Origin: Kitasatospora gansuensis
GTDB lineage: Bacteria > Actinomycetota > Actinomycetes > Streptomycetales > Streptomycetaceae
DNA: 64,000 bases
Assembly: GCF_014203705.1 (NCBI RefSeq)
Contig: NZ_JACHJR010000001.1
Coordinates: 3,348,001-3,412,000 of the forward strand
Reading direction: 5' to 3'
Shown: positions 20,975 through 29,893 of the stretch, piece by piece
Position numbering within the stretch: the first letter of the stretch is position 1
Layout of the letters: every line of letters begins with the position of its first letter
The notes under the pieces: model-generated
The model's database searches: none
Told to the model about the DNA's origin: nothing
The model's input: the letters and a program-made list of their open reading frames with translations, nothing else
Translations under genes and position numbers: made by a program

Positions 20975-21634
20975 GTGCTGCGCAAACACTGGGCGTTACT
21001 GTCCGCCGCCACCACTGTGCCGCTCCTGCTGACCACTTCGGTCGGTGTCGCCGACGCCGCCCCCGTCGCGACGGTGACCTGCGCCTACACACCCGCGGTG
21101 CCCGCCGACAACTTCAAGGGCATCCCGGTCTTCGACGCCAAGAAGGCCGCCCAGCCGTACAGCGCGACCCTGAAGACCACCCAAGGGGCCATCACCTTCA
21201 AGGCGTTGACCACCCAGGCACCGTGCACCACCTTCTCGTTCCGCTTCCTGGCGGAGCACGACTACTTCGACAAGAGCCACTGCCACCGGCTCACCACCGA
21301 GCGGATCTTCGTCCTCCAGTGCGGCGACCCGACCGGCACCGGCAGCGGCGGCCCCGGCTACTCCTTCCCGGACGAGAACCTCACCGGCGCCACCTACCCG
21401 GCTGGCACCGTGGCGATGGCCAACGCCGGGCCGAACACCAACGGCAGCCAGTTCTTCTTCGTCTGGAAGGACACCAAGCTGTCCCCCGCCTACACCCCGT
21501 TCGGCCAGGTCACCGCAGGTCTGGACGTGCTCCAGAAGATCGCCGCGGCCGGCTCGGACTCGCAGAACAACCCCGGCGACGGCTACCCGAACCTGCTGCC
21601 CACCTTCCGGGACGTCAAGATCAGCAAGCGCTGA
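20975..21634 (+). CDS. Secreted cyclophilin-type peptidyl-prolyl isomerase
   Basis: 219-aa exported cis-trans prolyl isomerase. GTG 20975 is chosen because CGGAGG lies 9 nt before it and it starts a Sec signal peptide (basic LRKH, hydrophobic core, cleavage near VADAA-PVA). The cyclophilin domain shows the catalytic Arg in CHRL, LQCGDPTGTGSGGPGYSF, the conserved Gln/Phe in NTNGSQFFFVW, and YTPFGQVTAGLDVLQKIAAA. Codon 8 is TTA (20996-20998), which is rare here and points to bldA-dependent, growth-phase-linked translation. It probably folds secreted proteins. Confidence 0.93.
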   Translation: MLRKHWALLSAATTVPLLLTTSVGVADAAPVATVTCAYTPAVPADNFKGIPVFDAKKAAQPYSATLKTTQGAITFKALTTQAPCTTFSFRFLAEHDYFDKSHCHRLTTERIFVLQCGDPTGTGSGGPGYSFPDENLTGATYPAGTVAMANAGPNTNGSQFFFVWKDTKLSPAYTPFGQVTAGLDVLQKIAAAGSDSQNNPGDGYPNLLPTFRDVKISKR

Positions 21635-21692
21635 CCGGGCGCTCCCGTACGGTGGTGCCGCCGACCGCCCACCACCGCACGGGAGCACCACC

Positions 21693-22013
21693 ATGGACGC
21701 CAGCACCTGGGACACCCTCGATCGCCTGGTCGACTGGCTCGACTCCGAGAGCCAACTCTCCGAGGGCGACGAGAAGTTGCTCCGCATCCTCAAGGTCACC
21801 GAAGAGGCGGGCGAGGTCGCCCAGGCCGTCCTCGGCGCCACCGGCCAGAACCCCCGCAAGGGCACCACCCACACCTGGACCGACGTCCAGCACGAACTCT
21901 GCGACGTGGCCTTCGCCGCCCTGGTAGCCCTCCGCACCCTCACCCCGGACGCCCGCACCGTCTTCGCCGAACGGCTGGCCCACGTCGACCGCCGCTCCCA
22001 GCAGCAGCCCTGA
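21693..22013 (+). CDS. MazG-like nucleotide pyrophosphohydrolase family protein
   Basis: 106-aa all-alpha protein with the MazG-type metal-binding helices: KVTEEAGEVAQAVLG (EExxE, residues about 31-45) and the second acidic helix HELCDVAFAALVAL (ExxD, about 68-80). Length and motifs fit the single-domain MazG-like proteins that hydrolyse non-canonical or excess NTPs; its exact substrate is unknown. It starts at ATG 21693. The gene lies 58 bp after the cyclophilin gene on the same strand. Confidence 0.85.
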   Translation: MDASTWDTLDRLVDWLDSESQLSEGDEKLLRILKVTEEAGEVAQAVLGATGQNPRKGTTHTWTDVQHELCDVAFAALVALRTLTPDARTVFAERLAHVDRRSQQQP

Positions 22014-22014
22014 A

Positions 22015-22683
22015 CTACCGTGCCACGCCCAAGGTGTGGCGGATGGTGTCCGGGCGGGTGAGGGTGGCGAGCATGCAGTGGGCCACGTCCGCGCGGGAGG
22101 CGCTGGTGCCGCCGGGGAGGTTGCGGTCGAGGGCGGTGCGGTAGGTGGCCGTCAGGGGGCCGTTGGTGAGGCGGGGCGGGCGGACGGAGGTCCAGTCGAG
22201 GGGGGCGGCGCGCAGGACGTCCTCCATCCGGGCCAGGTCGGCGTAGTGCTCGCGGAGGAAGAACCGGGTCAGCGGGGCGCCGAGGTGGCGCATCAGGAAG
22301 GTGTCGCCGGGGTCGTGCTTCGGTGGGTTGGGGCGGGCCGGTGAGGCGACGGCGCCGATCGGGGCCGCGCTGAGGGTGACGATCCGTCGGACCCCGGTGG
22401 CGTGCATCGCGGCGACCACCGCCTCGGTGCCGCGCCAGGCCACCCCGGGCTCCGAACTGGACGTGGCGCCGAGGGCGGAGAGCACCGCGTCGGCCCCCTC
22501 GACGGCGGCGGCGAGCGCCTCGGGGTCGGGGTGCGAGAGGTCGGCGGTGACGGTCCGGACGGACGGTTCCGCCAGCTTGGCGGGGTTGCGGACCACGGCG
22601 GTGACCTGGTGGCCGGCCGCCAGGGCCTGGGTGAGCAGGTGGCGGCCGGTGGCACCGGTCGCGGCCAGGATGGTGAGCTTCAT
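22015..22683 (-). CDS. NAD(P)-binding epimerase/NmrA-like protein, ECF41 partner
   Basis: 222-aa atypical short-chain-dehydrogenase-fold protein. It begins with the dinucleotide loop ILAATGATGRHLLTQALAAG (GxxGxxG) and has VRNPAKLAEPSVRTVTADLS, in which the Arg suggests NADP preference. The canonical YxxxK catalytic pair is not obvious, so it may act as a redox sensor or an NmrA-like protein rather than a dehydrogenase. It lies 23 bp downstream of an ECF41 sigma factor on the same strand; ECF41 sigma genes are typically paired with such oxidoreductases or epimerases, which they regulate. Confidence 0.85.
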   Translation of the reverse strand: MKLTILAATGATGRHLLTQALAAGHQVTAVVRNPAKLAEPSVRTVTADLSHPDPEALAAAVEGADAVLSALGATSSSEPGVAWRGTEAVVAAMHATGVRRIVTLSAAPIGAVASPARPNPPKHDPGDTFLMRHLGAPLTRFFLREHYADLARMEDVLRAAPLDWTSVRPPRLTNGPLTATYRTALDRNLPGGTSASRADVAHCMLATLTRPDTIRHTLGVAR

Positions 22684-22706
22684 CGTGGGCTCCTTCTGAG
22701 GAATCG

Positions 22707-23618
22707 TCAGCCCAGGTGGGCGAGCTTGTCGGGGTTGGTGACGAAGTAGATCCCGGTCACCAGGTCGCTGTCGGGGGCGAGTTCGAGGACCAGCACGGCG
22801 AACGGTCCGTCCCCGGCGTACAGCAGCGCCGAGGGGTCACCGTTGACGCGGCCGAAGACCACCCGGAGCCGCGAGGCGTTGCGCGAACCGCCCCGGAGCA
22901 GCAGCTCCGCGACCAGGTCCCGGCCGTGCACCGGCTGCCGTCCGGCCGCGGTCGCCTTGCCGCCGCCGTCCGCCCACATCACCACCTCGGGGGCGAGCAC
23001 CTCCAGCAGCTCGGCGAGGTCGCCGCCGCTCACCGCCGCCGCGAACCGTTCGGTCACCCGACGGCGGACCAGCGGATCGGTCTGGAAGCGCGGGCGGCGC
23101 GCCTGCACGTGCTCCCGGGCGCGGTGCGCGAGCTGGCGGACGGCGGACGGGCTGCGGCCGAGGATCGCCGCGGTCTCGGTGTGCCGGTAGCCGAACACCT
23201 CGTGCAGCACGAAGACCGCCCGCTCCACCGGGGTCAGCGTCTCCAGCACCACCAGCAGGGCCATCGACACCGACTCCCCGCGCTCGACCTCCCCCGAGGC
23301 GTCCCCGACCACCACCTCGGGCGTGAGCAGCGGCTCCGGCAGCCACGGCCCGACGTACGTCTCCCGCCGCCGCCGGACCGCGTCCTGCCGGGCCAGCGCC
23401 TTGTTCACCGCGATCCGCACCAGGTACGCCCGGGGGCTCTCGATCTCCGCCCCGTCCGCCGCCCCGGCCCGGGCGGCCCAGGCCAGCCAGGTCTCCTGCA
23501 GTACGTCCTCGGTGTCGGCGACCAGCCCGAGCATCCCGTAGACCACCGAGAACAGCAGCTCCCGGTGGGCCACGAACACCTCGGTGGCGGCCTCCTCGGC
23601 CGGTGTGGATTCGGACAT
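22707..23618 (-). CDS. ECF41-family RNA polymerase sigma factor (SigJ-like)
   Basis: 303-aa ECF sigma factor with region 2 (FSVVYGMLGLVADTEDVLQE), region 4 (GYRHTETAAILGRSPSAVRQ) and a C-terminal SnoaL-like extension instead of a separate anti-sigma gene. The two ECF41 hallmarks are present: DGGGK in VVMWADGGGKATAAG near residue 215 and the terminal NPDKL in FVTNPDKLAHLG. In this family the extension modulates sigma activity directly. ATG 23618 follows GAAGGAGAGACCG. It is co-oriented with the NAD(P)-binding partner gene. Confidence 0.95.
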   Translation of the reverse strand: MSESTPAEEAATEVFVAHRELLFSVVYGMLGLVADTEDVLQETWLAWAARAGAADGAEIESPRAYLVRIAVNKALARQDAVRRRRETYVGPWLPEPLLTPEVVVGDASGEVERGESVSMALLVVLETLTPVERAVFVLHEVFGYRHTETAAILGRSPSAVRQLAHRAREHVQARRPRFQTDPLVRRRVTERFAAAVSGGDLAELLEVLAPEVVMWADGGGKATAAGRQPVHGRDLVAELLLRGGSRNASRLRVVFGRVNGDPSALLYAGDGPFAVLVLELAPDSDLVTGIYFVTNPDKLAHLG

Positions 23619-23665
23619 CGGTCTCTCCTTCGCGTCACATCCTTTGAGCGGAACGACGGTCGGAG

Positions 23666-23672
23666 TGTGACA
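23666..23672 (-). promoter_or_regulatory. Possible ECF41-type -35 element
   Basis: TGTCACA on the minus strand, about 48 bp before the ECF41 sigma gene, equals the reported ECF41 -35 element (TGTCACA-N16-CGTC), consistent with autoregulation. At the expected 16-nt spacing the sequence is GCTC, not CGTC, so the promoter is only partly supported. A CGTCACA copy also lies upstream. Confidence 0.35.
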
Positions 23673-23712
23673 CCGGGCCCCCGGCTTGTGACGCGGCTCA
23701 CCCGGGAACGCC

Positions 23713-23749
23713 GCAGGCCCGCCCCGGACCGAGTCCGGAGCGGGCCTGC
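23713..23749 (-). terminator. Terminator of the geranylgeranyl-reductase-family gene
   Basis: A perfect 10-bp stem, GCAGGCCCGC ... GCGGGCCTGC, with an inner GGAC ... GTCC stem lies 10 bp after the stop of the oxidoreductase gene. There is no U-tract, as is common for actinomycete terminators. Confidence 0.65.
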
Positions 23750-23758
23750 GCGAAGGGG

Positions 23759-25063
23759 TCAGGCGTTCGGAGCCACCTTGGCGAGACCATTGATGATCCG
23801 GTCCATCGCGTCGCCGCCCTGCGGGTCGGTGAGGTTGGCCAGCATCTTGAGGACGAACTTCATCAGGACCGGGTGGGTCAGGCCGCGCTGGGTGGCGAGC
23901 TGCATCACCTTGGGGTTGCCGATCAGCTTCACGAAGCCGCGGCCGAGCGTGTAGTAGCCGCCGTAGACGTCCTTGAGGATCCGCGGGTAGGCCTCCAGGG
24001 CGCGCTCGCGGCCCGCGTCGGTGATCCGGGCGTGGGCCTGGACGATGACGCCCGCCGCCAGCTGGCCTGACTCCATCGCGTACGCGATGCCCTCGCCGTT
24101 GAACGGGTTGACCATGCCGGCCGCGTCGCCGACCAGCAGCAGGCCCCGGGTGTAGTGCGGCTGCCGGTTGAACGCCATCGGCAGCGCGGCGCCCCGGATC
24201 GGGTCGGTCATGTTCTCGGGGGTGTAGCCCCACTCGGCGGGCATCGAGGCGCACCACGCCTTGAGCACCTCGCGCCAGTCCAACTCCCCGAACGCGGGCG
24301 AGGAGTTGAGGATGCCGAGGCCGACGTTGGAGGTGCCGTCGCCCATCCCGAAGATCCAGCCGTAGCCGGGCAGCAGCTTGCGGTCGCCGCCCCGGGTGTC
24401 CCACAGCTCCAGCCAGGACTCGAGGTAGTCGTCGTCGTGGCGCGGGGAGTTGAAGTACGTCCGGTACGCGACGCCCATCGGGCGGTCCTCCCGGCGGTGC
24501 AGGCCCATCGCCAGCGAGAGCCGGGTGGAGTTGCCGTCGGCGGCGACCACCAGCGGGGCCCGGAAGGTGACCGGACGCTTCTCCTCGCCCAACTTGGCGG
24601 TGACGCCCACGATCCGGCCGGTCCGGTCGTCCAGCACCGGGCCGGTGACGTTGGCCCGCTCGTACAGCCGGGCCCCGGCCTTCTGGGCCTGACGGGCCAG
24701 CAGTTCGTCGAAGTCGGCGCGCTTGCGGACCAGTCCGTAGTCCGGGAAGGCCGACAGCTCGGGCCAGTCCAGCTCCAGCCGGACGCCGCCGCCGATGATC
24801 CGCAGACCCTTGTTGTGCAGCCAGCCGTTCGAGGTCGACACGTCGATGCCCATGTCCACCAACTGCTTGGTGGCGCGCGGGGTCAGGCCGTCGCCGCAGA
24901 CCTTCTCGCGCGGGAACTCGGTCTTCTCCAGCAGGAGGACGTCCAGACCGGCCTGGGCGAGGTAGTACGCGGTGGTGGCACCGGCCGGTCCGGCGCCGAC
25001 CACGATGACGTCGGCGGTGCTCTCCACGGTCTCGCTGCTCAGGTCAACTGCGGTCTCGGACAC
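23759..25063 (-). CDS. Geranylgeranyl reductase family FAD-dependent oxidoreductase
   Basis: 434-aa flavoprotein from GTG 25063 (V-SETAVDLSSETVESTADVI). It has the FAD Rossmann loop VVGAGPAGATTAYYLAQAGL, the family motif EFPREKVCGDGLTPRA, and the second FAD motif GLLLVGDAAGMVNPFNGEGI near residue 300. The longer frame to 25234 is rejected because it starts inside a palindromic repeat; AGGAG lies about 11 nt before 25063. Such enzymes saturate isoprenoid chains. Next to menG and nuo, a plausible role is partial hydrogenation of the menaquinone side chain (MK-9(H4/H6/H8)), which is an inference. Confidence 0.9.
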   Translation of the reverse strand: MSETAVDLSSETVESTADVIVVGAGPAGATTAYYLAQAGLDVLLLEKTEFPREKVCGDGLTPRATKQLVDMGIDVSTSNGWLHNKGLRIIGGGVRLELDWPELSAFPDYGLVRKRADFDELLARQAQKAGARLYERANVTGPVLDDRTGRIVGVTAKLGEEKRPVTFRAPLVVAADGNSTRLSLAMGLHRREDRPMGVAYRTYFNSPRHDDDYLESWLELWDTRGGDRKLLPGYGWIFGMGDGTSNVGLGILNSSPAFGELDWREVLKAWCASMPAEWGYTPENMTDPIRGAALPMAFNRQPHYTRGLLLVGDAAGMVNPFNGEGIAYAMESGQLAAGVIVQAHARITDAGRERALEAYPRILKDVYGGYYTLGRGFVKLIGNPKVMQLATQRGLTHPVLMKFVLKMLANLTDPQGGDAMDRIINGLAKVAPNA

Positions 25064-25107
25064 GGCTGGGCACACTCCTGCGATGCGGTCGGCTGGCTTG
25101 GACGAGT

Positions 25108-25276
25108 CTAGGGGCTGCCTGCCAGATCCCGCCGGATCAGGCCGGGTCGTTCGGTGCGTGCGATCGGCGTGCGGCCGGGACGCCCTCGTAGCGGAGCTAC
25201 TTGGGCGTTTCGGCCGTGCGGCGAGCGTGCGCACCGGGCGGCCCGGCCCCGGCGGGATCTGGCAGGCAGCCCCTGG
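25108..25276. repeat. Long palindromic repeat, type II, 3' of menG
   Basis: A 169-bp imperfect palindrome fills the gap between menG and the oxidoreductase gene. The outer arms are 26 bp and identical, starting AGGGGCTGCCTGCCAGATCC at 25110 and mirrored at 25249-25274. Inner arms also pair (for example CGGTGCGTGCG with CGCACCG), centred on GTAGCGGAGCTAC. The right end lies directly beside the menG stop codon. It could form a very long hairpin in menG mRNA. It resembles type I in design but not in sequence. The left boundary may be off by one base. Confidence 0.75.
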
Positions 25277-25975
25277 CTACGGTGCAGGCTTGAAGCCTCG
25301 GTGCAGAGCGACGATGCCGCCGGTGAGGTTGCGCCAGGCGACCTTGGACCAGGCGGCCTGCTGCAGCCGCGCGGCCAGCGCGGGCTGGTCGGGCCAGGAG
25401 CGGATCGATTCGGCGAGGTAGACGTAGGCGTCCGGGTTGCTGCTGACCGCGGTGGCGACCGGCGGCAGCGCGCGCATCAGGTACTCGGTGTAGACCGTAC
25501 GGAACGGCGTCCAGGTCGGGGTGGAGAACTCACAGATGACCACCCGGCCACCGGGCTTGGTGACCCGGTACAGCTCGCGCAGCGCGGCGTCGGTGTCCTG
25601 CACGTTGCGCAGCGCGAAGGAGATGGTGACGGCGTCGAAGCTGTCGTCCGCGAACGGCAGCTTGGTCGCGTCGCCCGCGGTCAGGGCGAGTTCGGGGTGC
25701 CGGAGCTTGCCCTCGGTCAGCATGCCGAGCGAGAAGTCGCACGGGACGACGTCGGCTCCGGCCTCCACGAACGGCAGCGAGGACGTGCCGGTCCCGGCAC
25801 CCAGGTCGAGCACGGTCTGCCCCGGCTGGGCGGCCACCGCCTCGGCCACCGCACGGCGCCAGGCACGGGCCTGACCGAGGGAGAGCACGTCGTTCGTACG
25901 GTCGTACTTGGCGGCGACGTCGTCGAACATCGCGGCGACTTCGTGCGGCTGCTTGTCCAGGGAGGCTCGGGTCAC
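25277..25975 (-). CDS. menG: Demethylmenaquinone methyltransferase
   Basis: SAM-dependent C-methyltransferase for the last step of menaquinone synthesis; 232 aa. Start GTG 25975 ([20 protein letters not shown]) is chosen by close match to the streptomycete family N-terminus; upstream codons would read through a repeat. Motif [14 protein letters not shown] (near 60-72), [10 protein letters not shown], and the UbiE/MenG signature [20 protein letters not shown] are intact. A long palindrome follows the stop immediately. With mqnA and mqnC nearby it completes part of the futalosine-route quinone supply for complex I. Confidence 0.94.
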   Translation of the reverse strand: MTRASLDKQPHEVAAMFDDVAAKYDRTNDVLSLGQARAWRRAVAEAVAAQPGQTVLDLGAGTGTSSLPFVEAGADVVPCDFSLGMLTEGKLRHPELALTAGDATKLPFADDSFDAVTISFALRNVQDTDAALRELYRVTKPGGRVVICEFSTPTWTPFRTVYTEYLMRALPPVATAVSSNPDAYVYLAESIRSWPDQPALAARLQQAAWSKVAWRNLTGGIVALHRGFKPAP

Positions 25976-26031
25976 GTGCCCATTGTTCACCACGGTGACT
26001 GTCGGCAAGCGCTCGGGGGAGACGAGCCCCG

Positions 26032-26148
26032 CAGGGGCTCGGGGAACGGCGACGGTTCGTGGCTCATGGGTCAAAAAGCGAAAGTGCCTGACCACTTACG
26101 TACGGGTGACCTTGTACGAGGTCGGCGTCGCAGTTCCCCGAGCCCCTG
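26032..26148 (-). repeat. Type I palindromic repeat, copy A
   Basis: 117-bp member of the four-copy family. It is inverted relative to the other three: read on the minus strand it runs CAGGGGCTCGGGGAACTGCG ... and ends with the mirrored arm. The 21-bp terminal inverted repeats have one mismatch. The inner conserved blocks GACGCCGACCTCG and TCAGGCACTTTCGC are present. It begins 19 bp downstream of the stop of the membrane-protein gene at 26168. A smaller hairpin, GAGCCCC-GCA-GGGGCTC (26024-26040), overlaps its left end. Confidence 0.9.
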
Positions 26149-26167
26149 GACCGTAGGACCTGAGCGC

Positions 26168-26749
26168 CTAGCGGCGTGCCCGGCGGCCGGGCTTGCGGCG
26201 GCGGCTGCGCTTGCCGTGGCTGATGGCGGGCATGTCGTTGCCGAAGGACTCGGTGGCGAAGGCGACCGTGGTGCGGACCCGGACGTCGGTGCGGGTGGCG
26301 GCGCGGGCGCGGTGGTGGCGCCAGATCCGGGCGGCGCAGAGGGCGAACAGGAGCAGGGCGATCGGGACGCTGGTGCGGGCCAGGCCGACGCCGGCGGGCT
26401 GGGGGTAGCGGTTGCCGCAGACCCGGACCGCGGCGGGGTCCGCGGCGGCGTACTCCAGACAGATCGGGTCACCGGTCTTGGCGTGCTCGGGGAGCCAGAG
26501 GTCGGTGGCGGTGAGCGGGCGCCCGTCGGCTCGGTAGCTGATGGAACTGTAGGTGGCGCTGCCGGCCGGGAGTTGGGTGATGGTGCCCTGGACCCGGACG
26601 GGGTCGGCGCCGATCCGGTCGGCCTGGTCGGCCTGGCGCCAGCCGAGCAGGCACATGCCGAGCGCGAGCACCGCGCTGAGCACGGCCGCGAGGTACCAGC
26701 CTCGGCCGAGGCGCGCGTTGCGCGGGCGGAGAGCGGTCGCGGATCGCAT
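26168..26749 (-). CDS. Two-helix membrane protein, unknown function
   Basis: 193-aa protein with two predicted transmembrane helices, near residues 18-37 and 122-140. An extracytoplasmic domain of about 80 residues lies between them, containing the pair Cys in GDPICLEYAA and VRVCGNRYP that could form a disulfide. The layout resembles DUF3592-type proteins, but that is weak. The C-terminal tail is strongly basic (GKRSRRRKPGRRARR). It starts at ATG 26749. It lies between menG and the mqnC operon on the same strand, separated by a type I repeat on one side and a 190-bp gap on the other. Confidence 0.75.
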   Translation of the reverse strand: MRSATALRPRNARLGRGWYLAAVLSAVLALGMCLLGWRQADQADRIGADPVRVQGTITQLPAGSATYSSISYRADGRPLTATDLWLPEHAKTGDPICLEYAAADPAAVRVCGNRYPQPAGVGLARTSVPIALLLFALCAARIWRHHRARAATRTDVRVRTTVAFATESFGNDMPAISHGKRSRRRKPGRRARR

Positions 26750-26941
26750 GGTTCCTGTCGGCTTGCCGGACCGGGCTGGGGAGGACCCGGTGGAAGAGCA
26801 CCCGTCCGCAGCACGGAGGGCTGACCGGGATCGTAACCGCTGGCGACCCCTCAGGTCACGACGAGGATCAATCAGTTTGTGTGAATAAAAGGGGCGTTAA
26901 GGGGTTGACCTTCCCCCTGACGGTCCGCCAGGCACCCTCGC

Positions 26942-27541
26942 TCAGCGCCGGCGGTACAGCAGCCGTCCGCCCAGCACGGTGGCCAGGCAGCAGCCGGCGC
27001 CGGACCGTTCGAGCTCCGCCACCGACGCGGCGGCGAAGACCGCGAAGTCGGCCCGGCCGCCGACGGTCAGCGGTCGGTGCACGACCGAGGCCAGCGTGGC
27101 ACCGGCGAGCGGGTCGAGCCCGCCCGGAGCGCCGGTACCGGGCACGGCGGTCAGGCCCGAGCGGGTCACCGCGGTGCGTACGGCCGGCAGTGTGAAGGGG
27201 CCGGCCAGCGCGGTCACGCCGTGGCCGAGCAGGCGCTGCAGCCCGAGCCGGGCGCTGCCGCCCCGGCGCTCCGCGGGGACGGCCGGCTCAAGCGGTTCGG
27301 TACCGAGCTCCTCCCGGGGGTCCGGGTGGTACGCCGTCTCCAGCAGCCACTGCCCGTACGGGTTGAGCAGGCCCGGCGTCAGCAGCCCGTCCCACTCCCG
27401 CACCCGGGCCCCGGCATCCGACAGCGCGGCGTACGGGCCGACCGCCGCCACCGTCGCGCCGTCCACCAGCACCGCCCCGTCGGGAATCGACGGGGCGGTG
27501 GGGTCCACCACCAGGACGGTGGCCCGGTGCAGGGTCAGCAT
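26942..27541 (-). CDS. Degenerate amidohydrolase-like protein coupled to mqnC
   Basis: 199-aa protein with the composite beta-domain start of amidohydrolases (VLVDGATVAAVGPYAALSDA). At the place where active enzymes have the PGxVDxHxH metal site it reads LLTPGLLNPYGQWLLET, with no His pair. It is also far shorter than a full TIM-barrel amidohydrolase. It overlaps mqnC by 4 bp (ATGA) and is co-translated with it. It may be a non-catalytic helper or a truncated relic kept for coupling. Annotation pipelines may call it imidazolonepropionase-like. Confidence 0.8.
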   Translation of the reverse strand: MLTLHRATVLVVDPTAPSIPDGAVLVDGATVAAVGPYAALSDAGARVREWDGLLTPGLLNPYGQWLLETAYHPDPREELGTEPLEPAVPAERRGGSARLGLQRLLGHGVTALAGPFTLPAVRTAVTRSGLTAVPGTGAPGGLDPLAGATLASVVHRPLTVGGRADFAVFAAASVAELERSGAGCCLATVLGGRLLYRRR

Positions 27542-28749
27542 CAGGTGGTGGAGAGGATCTTCAGCTCGGGGTGCGCGGTGCCGCCCTCGATCGCGGTGGA
27601 GGCGATGTGCGAGGCCACCCGGGGGTCGACCGGGTCGTTGGCCGGGTCGTCCAGCACCCGCAGGTGCTGGTAGGTGGTGGAGCGCTGGGCGGGGGTGCGG
27701 TCGGCCGCGCGGATCAGGTGGATCAGCTCGGTCAGGTTGGAGCGGTGCTTGGCACCGGCCATCGAGACCACGTTCTCCTCCAGCATCACCGAGCCGAGGT
27801 CGTCCGCCCCGTAGTGCAGCGAGAGCTGGCCCGCCTCCTTGCCGGTGGTGAGCCAGGAGCCCTGGATGTGCGCGATGTTGTCGAGGAACAGCCGGGCGAT
27901 CGAGATCATCCGCAGGTACTCGAACACGGTCGCCTGGGTGCGGCCCTTGAGGTGGTTGTTCTGCGGCTGGTAGGTGTACGGGATGAACGCCCGGAAGCCG
28001 CCGGTGCGGTCCTGCACCTCGCGGATCATCCGCAGGTGCTCGATCCGCTCGGCGTTGGTCTCGCCGGTGCCCATCAGCATGGTGGAGGTGGACTCGACAC
28101 CCAGGCCGTGCGCGGCCTCCATGATCTCCAGCCAGCGCTCGCCGGACTCCTTGAGCGGGGCGATCGCCTTCCGCGGCCGCTCCGGCAGCAGCTCGGCACC
28201 GGCCCCGGCGAAGGAGTCCAGGCCCGCCTGGTGGATCCGGGTGATGGCCTCCTCGATCGAGACCTTGGAGAGCCGGGCCATGTGCTCGACCTCGGAGGCA
28301 CCGAGCGAGTGGATCACCAGCTCGGGGAACGAGCCCTTGATCGCGGCGAACGCGGTCTCGTAGTACTCGACGCCGTAGTCCGGGTGGTGCCCGCCCTGGA
28401 ACATCACCTGGGTGCCGCCCAGTTCGACCGTCTCGGCGCAGCGGCGGAGGATCTCGTCCAGGTCGCGGGACCAGCCCTTGTCGCTCTTCGGCGCCACGTA
28501 GAAGGCGCAGAACTTACAGGCCGTCACGCAGACGTTGGTGTAGTTGATGTTCCGTTCGATGATGTACGTCGCGATGTGCTCGGTGCCCGCGTAGCGGCGG
28601 CGGCGTACGGCGTCGGCGGCGGAGCCGAGCGCGTGCAGCGGCGCGGAGCGGTAGAGCTCCAGCGCCTCCTCCGGGGTGATCCGGCCGCCGGCGGCCGCGC
28701 GGTCGAGGACGGCCTGCAGGTCGTTGGCGGAAAGGTTCTGCTCGGACAC
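27541..28749 (-). CDS. mqnC: Cyclic dehypoxanthinyl futalosine synthase
   Basis: Radical-SAM enzyme of the futalosine route to menaquinone (402 aa), converting dehypoxanthine futalosine to its cyclic form. The cluster motif Cx3Cx2C is at Cys74, Cys78 and Cys81 in NVCVTACKFCAFYVAPKSDK. Other features are QGGHHPDYGVEYYE, FAGAGAELLPERPRKAIAPL and the C-terminal ADDLGSVMLEENVVSMAGAK. Start ATG 28749 gives MSEQNLSANDLQAVLDRAAA. It is separated from mqnA by 97 bp containing a terminator-like hairpin, so the two may be transcribed separately. Confidence 0.95.
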   Translation of the reverse strand: MSEQNLSANDLQAVLDRAAAGGRITPEEALELYRSAPLHALGSAADAVRRRRYAGTEHIATYIIERNINYTNVCVTACKFCAFYVAPKSDKGWSRDLDEILRRCAETVELGGTQVMFQGGHHPDYGVEYYETAFAAIKGSFPELVIHSLGASEVEHMARLSKVSIEEAITRIHQAGLDSFAGAGAELLPERPRKAIAPLKESGERWLEIMEAAHGLGVESTSTMLMGTGETNAERIEHLRMIREVQDRTGGFRAFIPYTYQPQNNHLKGRTQATVFEYLRMISIARLFLDNIAHIQGSWLTTGKEAGQLSLHYGADDLGSVMLEENVVSMAGAKHRSNLTELIHLIRAADRTPAQRSTTYQHLRVLDDPANDPVDPRVASHIASTAIEGGTAHPELKILSTT

Positions 28750-28800
28750 CTTGCTGGCCTTCTTTCTCTTCCGACGTCGGACGCGAACCAGCCTACGCCA

Positions 28801-28832
28801 GCCCCGTCACGCCCCCACGGGCGTGTCGGGGC
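28801..28832 (-). terminator. Terminator-like hairpin after mqnA
   Basis: GCCCCGTCACGCCC pairs with GGGCGTGTCGGGGC (14 bp, one mismatch, 4-nt loop), starting 15 bp after the mqnA stop on the minus strand and before mqnC. There is no U-tract. Confidence 0.6.
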
Positions 28833-28846
28833 CTGCGACAGCCGGG

Positions 28847-29731
<885 letters not shown>

Positions 29732-29788
29732 CTACCTGCCCGTTTCGTGCGCTCTCCGCAGCGTATGCCCGTTCACAGCGGCGGGGTG

Positions 29789-29804
29789 GTCAGGGGCCCC
29801 TGAC
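29789..29804. promoter_or_regulatory. Perfect 16-bp palindrome upstream of mqnA
   Basis: GTCAGGGGCCCCTGAC is perfectly self-complementary and lies about 70 bp before mqnA, in the divergent region shared with the cold-shock gene. It could be an operator for mqnA. No regulator can be named. Confidence 0.35.
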
Positions 29805-29893
29805 GGTCCGTGCCACGCGCGCGCGGGACACGAGGAGCGTGGCCTTGGTCACCCCTGGTCGGGGCTGCCGCTGCGTGCTACCGTTCCATCCAG

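Noticed and set aside
23649..23672. Full ECF41 promoter (TGTCACA-N16-CGTC)
   Set aside because: The -35 matches but the spaced tetramer is GCTC rather than CGTC, so only the -35 element is listed, at low confidence.
25063..25234. Upstream start for the geranylgeranyl-reductase-family gene
   Set aside because: It would begin inside the type II palindrome and adds a Ser/Arg/Pro-rich stretch not seen in the family.
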